Assembly: GCF_051014685.1 (NCBI RefSeq)
Contig: NC_135059.1
Coordinates: 6,944,001-7,008,000, forward strand
DNA length: 64,000 nucleotides
Source of the DNA: Ptiloglossa arizonensis
Lineage: Eukaryota > Arthropoda > Insecta > Hymenoptera > Colletidae
Direction: 5' to 3'
Shown: positions 50,991-62,600 of the stretch, one piece after another
Layout of the letters: every line of letters starts with the position of its first letter
How positions within the stretch are numbered: the first letter of the stretch is position 1
Position numbers and translations under genes: made by a program
The notes under the pieces: generated by a model
Seen by the model: the letters and a program-made list of their open reading frames with translations, nothing else
Databases searched by the model: none
What the model was told of the DNA's origin: nothing

Positions 50991-51074
50991 TTTGAACAAT
51001 GCCTGAGTTAATTGGAAGAATGTTGTACAAAAAGTAACTGTTCAAAAGACTACAGTGTACAATTGTTTTGGTAT

Positions 51075-51500
51075 TATGTTACCTGATAACTATTTTAACA
51101 TTTTGTGCTTCAGTTACTTAAAATATTCTACAAAGTATTAACTTAAATTATAATCTAAGAAGAATTTCATTTTTAGAAAATGATACACACTTTAGGAAAC
51201 TAATCATTATAGACATATTGGTTCGACGAGCCATTATAAATTGTATTGTTGCAAAATAATTATTTCAATGTTGTGCTCCAGTCACTTAAAATATATTTTA
51301 AACTATCAAGAAAGTTGGACTTATTCGTGATTAAGAAGGAATTTGTTTCATTCTTAGGAATATAATTGTGTCAGTCACATTGCTTCGATAAATTATTTTA
51401 CATAGTTTTGGTAGTTTTATCTTACGCAATGATTATTTCAATTACTTAAAATATTTCCTAGGGAATTGTACTTCAATAAATACTTAAATTATATCTATCA
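51075..51500. repeat. AT-rich tandem repeat, ~170 bp, 2.5 units
   Basis: The block ACTTAAAATAT..(AT-rich)..AAGAAGGAATTT.. with TTATTTCAAT before it recurs at about 51080, 51255 and 51420. The third unit is short. Confidence 0.65.
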
Positions 51501-52438
51501 TGGATACCCAGCACCTTAATTCGCGAAGCTAACTATCAGAAATTGTGCATGATTGCTTTCCGTGGCGTTTGTACGAAACAATTGCAAATTCTCACGATGG
51601 AAAAGAACCTTTCCATAAATCTTTCCATTAAATGGTAGAAAATGATATGCCGTACAAAGTGGAAGATTCTTATAAAATTGTAGTAAAAAATAACATGTAT
51701 TGGTGTCTGGAAAGCAACAAGAACTTTGTAACACTCTGCTAAAAAGATTTCTGGATGATCTAATATACATACGCACGGAGAGACGGATTTATGCTTTCTC
51801 TGTACTTCATAGTTTCTCGTTTCTTTGTTTCATTTTTTGAGATTTTGTCTCTCTGTTAATTCCATGGATATGTTTTAAACAAGACTTTTTCCTCCACGCA
51901 AGAATACATTTAGAGCCTAGAACATACTTTGGTTTATTACCAATGGCGGACCCACGAAAAACAATTTCTGTATGGAAATCCAGATTGGGAGCTAAAGGAG
52001 AGAGATCGACTTTTATTAATGCAGAGCATTCGTTGTTTTCTTAGATATTCTAGAGAGCAAAGGAAAGTTAAGTTAATTGTTGTAGGTAAACTGTTGGATC
52101 GCTTACCATTGAAATTATTAAATAAAAATAAATAATTTTTTAGTACAAGTACCGGAAATTTGTACTTTTAAGTAGATAGAGGAGAAAAAGATGAACGTAA
52201 TATTGATTCGATCGCGATCAAATTTCTCATTTAATTGCATCGAAAAGAGAGGAAGAGCTTTCGATGGATCCACCAATGTTTGTACGTTGACGACGTTCGA
52301 CGTCACCCTTACCATGTTTATCGATATGATATTTAATTACGATTACGCGGCTTAAAAATTAGTATTAGATACGATGGGAACGATCTCCTAACGTACTCGC
52401 TTTACACTCTTAGGAAGCGACGTGAAAGAAGGATGTTA

Positions 52439-55400
52439 TTATCGCGCCAGGATAATCCACGTGATTGGAACGGCGATCATCCATGTAAGTATCGTTGCAA
52501 TCTGGCCACCTGAAAAGTTAAATTAAGTTAAACGAGAAAATGCAAACAATGTTTCTTAATCAGCAAAGATGAACATTTTTGTTAGATTTTCATCGATTCA
52601 GGTTCGCGTCTTACAGTCCCAAACGAACGTTTTTGTCACTCAGTAACTTCGTTTTTATTCGATACACCCATTAATCAGCTCGGTTGTATTAATCGCGATT
52701 TAGTTCAATTATGGATGGATTATTTATTTATCAGAGAACGAAATTGAGATTAAACAGCGTTTAATCGCGTTCCAATTAGTCCCTTAATATAATCAGTCTG
52801 CAGTATTTGCTTGTATTTCAAGTATCTGTTTAAACACCGACCTTTTCGGGAATTTTTTATCAATTTTATGCACTCATTTGAATTATTCACCGATACCGCG
52901 CATTTTAGTTGCAAATTTCATTTGCAAAAAAAATGTTAAAAGCCACGACTTCGTTGACGCGACATTAACGAATAACGAGATCTCAAATTTATTCTTTCAA
53001 ATTTAATACGTATACATAAATACTGAAACCTTTTAGATACTGGGCGACAAACATTGGTACACAATTAACAAAATTTGTCATTTTCAGAATCTTACGAGCT
53101 GACGTATCGTTCGTATCGAAAACTAAAGGGACAGTGAGTTTTGGTCAAGATAAGTGGATTTAAAATTTCAGTATATAAAGTAAAGAATACTTATAATTTA
53201 AATAATACTTAATAAAGAGTATGCATTAAAAAATAACTTTCGCGGTCGGGTAGATCTTATCGGACCTAGTACGTTATAATTTTTGGTCTGCTCCAAAGGA
53301 TGAAAGAAAAAATGAACAGTTGGCGAAACACGATCCAAAACCTGGTCTAAAATCTACAGTGGTGTACACGTAATTACGCACGCGTCGTATTTCAACGCTA
53401 AAACCTTCCGTGTATCCGCTATTAGTCTAGCGATGTCAGTAATTTTTTTCGAAGAATTTTAGATCATCGTGTATACATCTGCAGTAGGATTTTTTTTTAT
53501 TCAGTGGAGAAAAGTACTTACTCAATACAGTAATTACTCAATGTAACACTCACTCGATGTATACTCGACAAATAATATTTAATTTTCTTTCCAACTTCAC
53601 GTACATATGTGTCCACCATTGTAGGTCCGGGATAGCCAGGAATGGTTCGCGATTTCAAACGCAAACTCATCGATGGTATCGAGGATGTGTTCCAATTTTG
53701 GACGGGAGTTTAGGACAACGAGGTGAAATGTCTGGATTGGTAAGCGTGAATACGGCAGAGGTAAGTTTACCATTCGTTAAATCGTTACGAGTGTGGCTTT
53801 GCGCCCTGGTCTCGCGGCTCTCCATTACAGGGGCTTTCAGGATCCTCTCGTCCCCTTCCACGCTTTCCTCGTTGCTCTGCAGATAGACGGTCGCTATTGT
53901 CGCCAAGCACTTTAGCTTCATGTCGCCTTGTTTGAAGTGTTCGTTCGCAACGCGGAACTCCAAGCCCAGTACCGCGGTTTGCAGACCCTTTTCGTCCACG
54001 CCGGTAAGGTGAGGTCCCTTCAGGTACTGGTTATCGGCCTGTAAGCCAACGTCGATTGTTTACCCGTAATAATCGTAACGACGAAACCTTCTCTGCTTCT
54101 TTTTCAGAGTTAACGTGGAACAATTGCCGTGTGCCCCGGAGCGAACGAATTTCGCCACGGGTCGCGCGCGGTCGTCGAGCGAAACGCGATTAAGGCACAC
54201 TTTGTCCTGCGACCCTTTGCAGCACCGATGACTTCTCGTCAGGCTTTTTCGAGCGTTCAGAGACGCCTTTTCTCTCGTTCGCAATTAGCCGGCCAGATGG
54301 ACGACATTGTTTCACCGGTTCTGGCCAAGCTGAGCGCACAGACTTTGACCGGTACGGTGTCCAGTGAGATATTTCAGGCTGCTACGGTCCCGGTTCTTAC
54401 AATATCGCTCGATGTTTCGGGTATAAACCGTGACCTTTCGGAGAGAGGATATTTACCTTCTCGCGAGAGAAGACAAAGAGATATTTTCACGGAAGGCAGC
54501 ATTAGAAATAACGAAACACTCTCGATAACTGTCGCTAAGGGTACACGGTTATTAATTCGTTCGTTACGCTCTCGGTGGACTCTCAGATTGGGATACGCCC
54601 AACTCGACGTGTCGCACAGACTGTACCAGGGAGCATTATTTACTCTAGAAAAAAGTTACGAGTTCTGGTAGCAGTCGGACCCAGTATCCTACGGATAGGG
54701 GTCTTGGTTGGTGCTAGAGCTGGTGACTTGCTTTTAGAAGGACCAAGAATTCTTCCTGGTGAAGGAAGTACAGCGTGGAGCTCTCAAGGGGAACGAATCG
54801 GTCAGTATCGATCCTTAACGATTTTATTAAAATTCAGTAGGTTTGTAGATCTAAAAAAATTCTCGAAGAAGTCGTTTCGCTAGATTACTGACACACACCC
54901 TTAAGTGTTCCAACGATATTCTGTAATATTTACAGGATATATTTGAAATTTTCTATCCACGATTTTTCGTGTTTTCTGACACTGTAAATGCCATTCTTTT
55001 CAGAACTAAACATTCGAGTTTCACGCTGTATTCTTTGATACCTGCAAGCCTTTTGTGTCTACATCGATTGCTGCGAAGCTTCTATAAAATCTAGACCATC
55101 ATCGTACTCCGTTACGGACAATGGACAATGTACGTTTATAATGTTATCACAGAATCGACCGTACGGTTTCCTTTGATAGATTATTCTTCAAGATCGGTCT
55201 ACTACCTCGAGTCCAATATGTTAATACGATTACGAAGTAATCGTGAAATCAATCTGTGTTATATTTATTTTTTATTTACTTTTTCTTTCAAGCTCATTAT
55301 ATTTACGATAAAATACACCGCGGATGATCACGAGATTCACGGTAGCATCAGTGTACCATTTGACGAAACGTTCTAACACCTTTCTGAAAGGACACGGTGT

Positions 55401-58400
55401 ATACTCGGAAGCTTCAAGTAGTATCGACTGGATTGTTTGAGTTAACTCTGGGAAGATAGTAGAGATTGTTTCTCTGGTGGAGTCAACGAAAGAATCGACT
55501 CGGGAGACTTACCCATCGGTTGCCCCATTCAGGGAACTCTTCTCCCTTAACCCTTTCATTCCAACTGTAGCTTATACGACTATGTATTTAGAATTGTGAA
55601 ACAGAGTATCACTGCTATCTATATTTTCACATCAGTGAATATACAGGGTGACCATAAGACGTGCCGTTTGAAATAATTATGAAACGGCAGGAGATACAAG
55701 AAAAACGTAACAAGATTACTTCTTCGTCATTTTCCATGTAAAATTTCATAGCGCAAAAGAATAAATATTCTCTTTTATTCATTTCCAGGTCGTAGGAAGC
55801 TCACTTTTTGTTTTTTCTTCTTCAATTAAACACTAATACTACCGAGTTAGTTAACTCGCTTAATTAAACACAAATGTTTTTTTCTCGGCGCAATAATTGA
55901 ACAGCAAAAGAACAATTCGAGGCACTACTTTGAAGCAATTTTGAAACAATTTAAAGTCTTGGAAAAGAAGGAATTATTGTAAAATATAAGAACCAAGTTC
56001 TTTGTTAGGTGATTTTATTTACAGGATATATTTGAAATTTTCTATCCTCGGTTTTTCGTATTTTCTGACACTGTAAATGCCGTTTAATGAATAATATTAT
56101 TATAAGTACACCAAGTAAAAATTAGTATAGTAGTGATGACCAGTAGTCAAAATAGTAGCGTTGTCATTAAGTTCGATATTATCATCGGTCAATTTATTGG
56201 TTCACCAAACCCAATCCATCGATTTCGGAACGTATCGTTTATTTGCCTCCTCGCTATTAATGCACAATGAGGCGGAAGGACACCATAGTAGATGGTAATA
56301 ACAGGCTACAACAGTGTTTCAGAGCTGACTGTGGAAATTTCGAGTATATCGTATAAATAAAATAATTCAAATAGTAGAGAATTTGATTCTCGTGCGATTC
56401 AACAATTCCTTTCTCGTGAGTTTTTCATTGTTTGAAAGTTACTTCGAAGTAAAGTCGAGACAGTAGTATAATTTTAGTGATAGTTTCATTTAAAAAACAC
56501 AAAGAAATTGTGCGATACGACCTTAAAAAATAGAAGAGGAAAATGTTTACTTTTATTTTATTAGATTCAACATGGAAAATAGTGAAAATCTTTTTACGTC
56601 TTTTCTCGCACCATCTATCGTTTGATAATTATTCCCAACAACACATATTTACAGATACACTGTACGTTAGTTTCTTTTAGTGTTGTACACGCGTTATCAG
56701 CATTAAAAAAAATCGGAGGGTCTCGCTTAAAAAAAAAAGTGCAAACGTTCCCTGTAAGTCTGAGGGAAAATTCGTATAGTAGGATGTCGTTAAACAATTC
56801 GAAACGTTGCTCTAAAATTTTTTTCTCTTCGTTCACACTTGCGCATGGCTACGGTCCCGGTTCAGTTACCGGAATCGTTCACGTTCCAGTTTCCCCTCCA
56901 CGATATATTCTCCTCAAATCGCTTCGATATATTCGAAAATATTCTTCTCTAATTCTAAATTGACGATTTTCTTCGTTGACCCGATAATCGGAGCGCATGG
57001 TCGCGTTCGGGTCATACCCCGAGCGTGTATTTAAAAATAGATGAACGTAAACTCTAACATTTTCATTTTATTTCGATTCGTAGAACACACCGGCGCAGAT
57101 CCTTTAATCTGGGCCATATCTGCCTAGGTATATGCACGTGAATTTTATCGTGGCGATCACCGAACTCCCGGACTATCAAAAGCTCCTACTATCCCAATTG
57201 ATACACGGACTGAAAATGAAAGTCGTTCGGGTTTTATCGTCGAGTGCTTACCGGATCGTCGTTGATGAACCAAGTCAACAGGGCTGCCGGATTCGAGGGC
57301 GCGGACGTGCAGTTCATACGAACAACCTCCCCCACTTGGTAGCGAGGACGACCTCCAGTTATCCGTGGCCCTTCGTCAGGAAGTACTGAAAGGAACGGCA
57401 ATGTTCTGGCGTTTTTTTTTTCCTTTTTTTTTCATTAACTGCGTTTCCTCCCTTAACGCTAGGGAGCGAGCAGCAGGGACCCCGGGATTCATCGAGCAGA
57501 AACAAAGCTCGTTTGTCCCTCGAAAGGCGCGTACACGTCAACGAAGAGCTAATCGTCGAGGCAAACGATCATTCAGCAAATAATTATACATCCACCCAGA
57601 CGAGGGTTCGATGTATTTTACAAACGTTTCGTACTGTTCGAGTACTTACCGAAGTTTCACGCACGACTAGTAGCACCATCTAGTCGTCGGAAGAAATACA
57701 GCGAGGTGGATGCACTCGAGGGATTTGTTCAGTGATACTTAATGGATCTGGGTTAGGCACACGTTTACTTTTTCTCGCGGAACTTTATGTTTTTTTTCTT
57801 CTTTTTTTTCACACTCTTAAAGAAAACAACCATCCTCGTAGGGGGTCTTTGTTCGTTTCGAAGAAAGTTGAAATATTTTTTCGAAACAAGGCATCGAACA
57901 GTTGGTGTAAGTTGGCGGGGAGATGGACAAAGAAATTAACATTTCCGAAATTTTCGTTTGCTTTAACGAGAATACGAATTGTTCGCTCGAAGGTCGTACC
58001 GTAATAGCTTTCTGTAATTTTCACAACTGTACTTTTCTCCACCAAGTGTTCAGAACGTAGAAAGAAATTTTCAAAATTGTTCTCGCGCTGACAATCGGTG
58101 TACACGGCGCGTTAAAGATGATAGGTGTTCTCTAAATCGACGATACCGCTCAAGGGTTGCACCGTGACGTTTCTCCATAATTTTCACCACCTCGCTGTAC
58201 TTTATCCACCGAGTGTACACAAATTCTCCACTCTAATCTCCGGATGGAAATATCGGGTTGTTTGAAAAGTCATTTCGTTCTTTTCGGTGAAAATGAAACA
58301 CGCTTTTTTTTACAGCGTATAAACATTTTATTAAATTACATATTCTCCATTCTGGAAAACGAAATCACTTTACGAACGACCCAATAGAATCCGTGACGTG

Positions 58401-58946
58401 ACGAGAGTTTTGCTTTCGAGGACGACTCTTAAAGTACGATATACGTAATATACGTAAAGTAGAATGTCTGGATTGTTAAGGAAGTACGAGTCTAACGTAC
58501 AACCTAATATTTTACACAAGTTTCCTCACCGACCACCGTCATGTCCGCGTGATCAGACACTGTCTGAAAGGCTGGAGCTTCGGCGGACACCTCGCACCGA
58601 TACCTGCCTCCACTGGTGAGGTTGACGTTGTTCAGCACCACCGATATCTCCGTGGAATTGCGCGTCTGGAAAATCGTGGGAGAATCGGTTGATCATCGCC
58701 AATCGACATCGTTGTATCTTCGATCCCGAAGAACACTCACGTTCACGTTCACGCCGGGTACACGGAACGTCTGTACGTTGGGCACGTCCCTGGGTACGTA
58801 ACGATAAAATTCGTGGCCATCTTTGTACCATTTCACCGAGTACAACGTCTCTTGGTCCAAGTCAAAGTTGCACTGCATACGGACTGTCTCATTTAGAACG
58901 ACGTGTTGCGGTATTTGCAGTGTCGTCATACGAAGTGCCACGATAC
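52439..58946 (-). CDS. Beaten path (beat) family Ig-domain protein, 5' exon(s) missing
   Basis: Exons in transcript order: 58946-58741, 58665-58530, 57385-57252, 54038-53771 and 52509-52439. All borders are GT..AG and phases agree, giving about 270 aa; the first visible exon begins inside a codon, so the signal-peptide exon is upstream. The first Ig domain shows VRMQCNF, then VKWYKDG (core Trp) and GRYRCEVS with the second Cys. The beat signature YKDGHEFYRYVP is followed by EVSAEAPAFQTV. The second domain shows RPRYQVGEVVRMNC, LTWFIN and MKLKCLA. The last exon adds about 22 residues, mostly hydrophobic (ILTWMIAVPITWIIL), then a stop, which suggests a membrane or GPI-type anchor. From family knowledge, beats are neuronal surface or secreted proteins that bind Sidestep-family partners and steer axons. 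Which beat paralogue this is cannot be told. The penultimate intron is about 3.2 kb. Confidence 0.85.
54929..56092. repeat. Direct repeat pair inside a beat intron, ~73 bp
   Basis: 54929-55001 and 56018-56092 are nearly identical (TTTACAGGATATATTTGAAA, TTCTGACACTGTAAATGCC), 1,088 bp apart in the same orientation. Confidence 0.85.
58251..58386. mobile_element. Mariner-type MITE, copy 5, in a beat intron
   Basis: TA-bounded with both TIRs (ATCGGGTTGTTTGAAAAGTC and the inverse ending CGAACGACCCAATA). It lies between beat exons at 57385 and 58530. Confidence 0.8.
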
Positions 58947-59151
58947 CTGAAAAGTTTCCACGATTGTATTGAGATTCTTTTCACTCGTGAGATATCCGTG
59001 AATGGTGGATTGACGAAAGAAACGACGTGAAAATTGCCTCGAAGAAGGATTATTCGTTTCCGACTAAATTCTCTTACAGCCTTGAATGGACCTTTATTAT
59101 TCGCTTAACCGAATTAACACGTTAACTGGTACGTTGGTAGCAAATGAAAAT

Positions 59152-59246
59152 TATTAGGTTGTTCGGAAAGTCATTTTTTTTTTTTGGTGAACATGAAATA
59201 CGATTTTTTTAGAGTGTACAAACATTTTATTAAATTGTATATTATA
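59152..59246. mobile_element. Mariner-type MITE, copy 6, truncated
   Basis: A left TIR with clean TA (TATTAGGTTGTTCGGAAAGTC) and about two thirds of the interior, stopping at the TTGTATATTATA block. It is followed by 290 bp of other sequence and then a full copy (59537-59682). Confidence 0.7.
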
Positions 59247-59536
59247 GCGTGGTATGAAAGATAAAGGAGAAGTGAAAAAGGAAGAAAGATATTAACAAAA
59301 TATTCTGGCAGGAAACTTCGGGATCGGATGAGTGTTATTAACATTGATCATCATTTTGTTAATGGCCCCCAAATGATAACTAAATGAACACGAAGAAAGT
59401 TTTAAGTTTGGAGCGCCTGTGAGCGGTGACCACCATGACATTCAACGTGTTAACACGTATGTAAGTACTAAAAAATAATTCTATTGTAAACTTCAATGAT
59501 AGTCAAATCAAATATTATTTTTAAATATACAGGAGA

Positions 59537-59682
59537 TCCTTGGTTGTTCGGAAAGTCATATCGTTTTCCAAAATAGAGAGTATATAATTTAATAAAATGT
59601 TTATACGCTCTAAAAAAATCGTGCTTCATTTTCACCAAAAGAAAAAAAAAAGAAACGAAATGACTTTTCGAACAACCTAATA
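59537..59682. mobile_element. Mariner-type MITE, copy 7
   Basis: Complete copy in the orientation of copies 1 and 2. The right TIR and TA are clean (GAACAACCTAATA); the left TA is degenerate. Confidence 0.75.
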
Positions 59683-62600
59683 TTTTGAAACGAAACAAAA
59701 GCTGCAAAACATCTGCGTGAAAAGTGTCTGACCACGTATCGAGACTTTCTACTTCGCGCTGTATACAATGTGGGCGATAACTACCCACACAATCGATCAA
59801 TGAATTTATTAACTAAGATATCTAATATAATTATTATGGTTAGGGAGGAGATTATAATAATTATAATTATTGTAAAATTGTGAAAAGTATTTAGATTATC
59901 TGCATAAGGTGAATTTGGGTCTTGGAAAGATAATATTTTTCAATGTGACAACGTGAATCTTAAATTCACTGCACTATTCTGCCGTATTAAAATAAGTATG
60001 GTTTGATAATTAAAGGTCTTGTAGGGGATAAGTGGTCTTTAAGGGGAAAAGCTTGTAGTCATTCTAAAGATGATCGATGGAATTTAAATATTGCATCAAT
60101 GTGGGAACACCTAAATATCTCCATTATTTAGGAATATTTAAGAAAAATTTTTCGAGGCAAAGTTAAACCGTTCGATGGGACGAACGTTAATATTTTCTTA
60201 CGAATGTATACAAAACGAGATATTTCCGAATGGAAAACATAAAAAGATACTAGTGTCTATCAATTTCACGAAAATTGTTGTTATACTTTTAATTCAACGA
60301 TTTAGTTGCGAACGAATTAGACTAATTACCACCAGCACTATTTCACTTCACACTGCAGGATGTTCGATGTTAAGTTTAGTCTTGTTTGGTCGGCCAGTGT
60401 TTGGTTTCACTCTCGGTAGTTGTAAATGGGTGTTTTACTTAAACGATGTCTGAGCACGAACAGGTCTTTTCCACTTTATCCTGTATAATACTTGTTACGT
60501 CAGATTTATGAAGACCATTGTTTTTTTTTTTTCTTTCGATGCTTCGCGCACAAAGGATCGTGCACTTTCAAGGAGATACCTAACCGCGTTCTAGAGTGTA
60601 ATGTTATAATTTGCGGAATTATCGTTCTTGTAATGTTACGGTATTTGCAAGATGTCCCACGAAGCACGTCTGTGGCTTCAATTCCTTTTTCACTCGTAAT
60701 TACAAAACAAAACTACGGTACTCATTTTTCAACTCGATCTTTACCGCGCAGTCAGCGACGATCTAAATGTCTGTAACTGCTTCGCGACTGCATTTTAATC
60801 CTCTTACGAGTTAAGCTGAAAATTATCCGTGGTCGAGTGGCAGTACGCAACGATGATCGCGAGACCGCAAAACTCGGTACGATCGTGCATTTTCTGAAAT
60901 TTCAGTCGACCTCTCCTTCACACAGACATAAACAAATCGAAAGAGAGGAAAGTTATTGGAAACGATACGGAACAATTAAATTGTTTCGCTGTCAGCGGGA
61001 CGGAATTAGCAAATTTCCGTTCATCGATGCGAGCTCGAACACGGTTTCGCAATGGCGGAAAATCAACGATTTTCAGTCCGGTATTCAGCCGATTGCATTT
61101 GTTTAGGGTTATGTATAAATCAGTTTCGCGTTAGTTCTAGATTACGCGTAAATTAGATCGATATTAGTTTTAGATTATATCTATACGATACGTACGTTAT
61201 TTTCAAGTAACGTCTACATTAAATCTATGTTAAATTTCAGGTTATGTCCGAGTAAGATCCACGTTACTTCCAAGTAATGTGTAAATTAGATCTATGTTAG
61301 TTTCAAGTTATGCCCGAGTAAGATTTACGTTACTTCCAAGTTATGTGTAAATTAGATCCTATGTTAGTTTCAGGTTACGTCCGAGTAAGATCTACATTAT
61401 TTCTAGGTTATGTGTAAATTACTTCTACGCCAGTTCTAGGTTACGCCTATGTTAAATCTGCGTTAGTTTCAGGTTATGTAGATGCACGTTAGGTTTGTGT
61501 TAATTCTGGGTTATGTTTAGATTTAGTCTGCGTTAATCGGAGGTTATATCTCAATTAAATTTATAGTGGTTCTAAATTATGTTTCAGTTGTATGTTAGTT
61601 CGCAGTGTGTTAGGTTTAAATTACATCCAGATTACGTTTGATCGTACATTTTCTTACCGCGACTTTTTCGTTAGAAACTACGTTTTCCATCCTACCTAAT
61701 GCCCCTTTGTTTAGGGTCACTCTTCATGGATCGAGTACGTTTCAATTCCTCTACAAAGTTCTCGACAGTCTTTAAATACAGAACACCTCGTCTAGAACAT
61801 ATTTTCAATTTTATTGTCGAATTTCTGACAGAGTTGTCCATTTGGAGCACCTGGTATACATCGAGAACTCTGTATTCGTCCACTTTTTGTAATTCCAGTC
61901 GATTTCGTCACACAGGGATAAATAGCAAGAGGGAGGGGTTGGGTATTACTGGAAACGAGATGGAACAATTAAATTGTATCGCCGTCAGCGGGACATAATT
62001 AGCAAATGTCTGTTTATCGATGCGATTTCGAACGCAGTACTGCGATGATGGAAAATCAGCAATTTTCACTGGAATATTTCGTCGATTGTATTCGTTATAG
62101 GTTATGTTTGAATTAGATCCACGCTAGTTCCAAGCTTTCTATAAATTAGATTTACCTTAGTTTCAGATTATATTCCAGTTCGATCGCATTAATCTACATT
62201 ACGCACAAATTAGATTTGCATTGGTTCTAGGTTATGTCAAAGACAGATTTCGGTTTACGCGTTAATTATATCTGCACTACTTCTAGTGCTTATGTCCGAG
62301 TCGAGTTTAGTTTTAAGTTAGTCCTGGTTTAGATTTAATCTAAAGGTTACAATCCAAATCTCAGGTTACATCTGAATTAGATCTTCAATGGTTCTAGGTT
62401 ATGTCTATAGTTTGTCGGTTCGCTGTAGATCAGGTTATGTTACATCTGGATTACTTTTTTATTATTTACGGACATTTTTCTACCGAAATTTTGTCATTAA
62501 CCATACGCATTCTTTGCTCCAGAAAATATTCCTTTCTTTATCGTTATCAGTACCGAATATTTTCTAAATTCACCACAAACTCGTCGACCTTTGTATACAG

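Larger units (their letters stand above)
49183..52438. other. AT-rich region between fused and beat
   Basis: No supported gene. It contains the 170 bp tandem repeat and dispersed repeat copy B, and a GC hairpin near 50556. A direct repeat (TTCAAGGGAAAGTTAC, 49398 and 49508) lies upstream of fused. Confidence 0.55.

Noticed and set aside
51929..52135. 68-codon plus-strand frame rich in charged residues
   Set aside because: Looks protein-like by eye but is short, without domain or neighbours that would support it.
54129..54671. 180-codon plus-strand frame near the beat exon
   Set aside because: Lies in a beat intron, has no recognisable motif, and its composition does not look coding.
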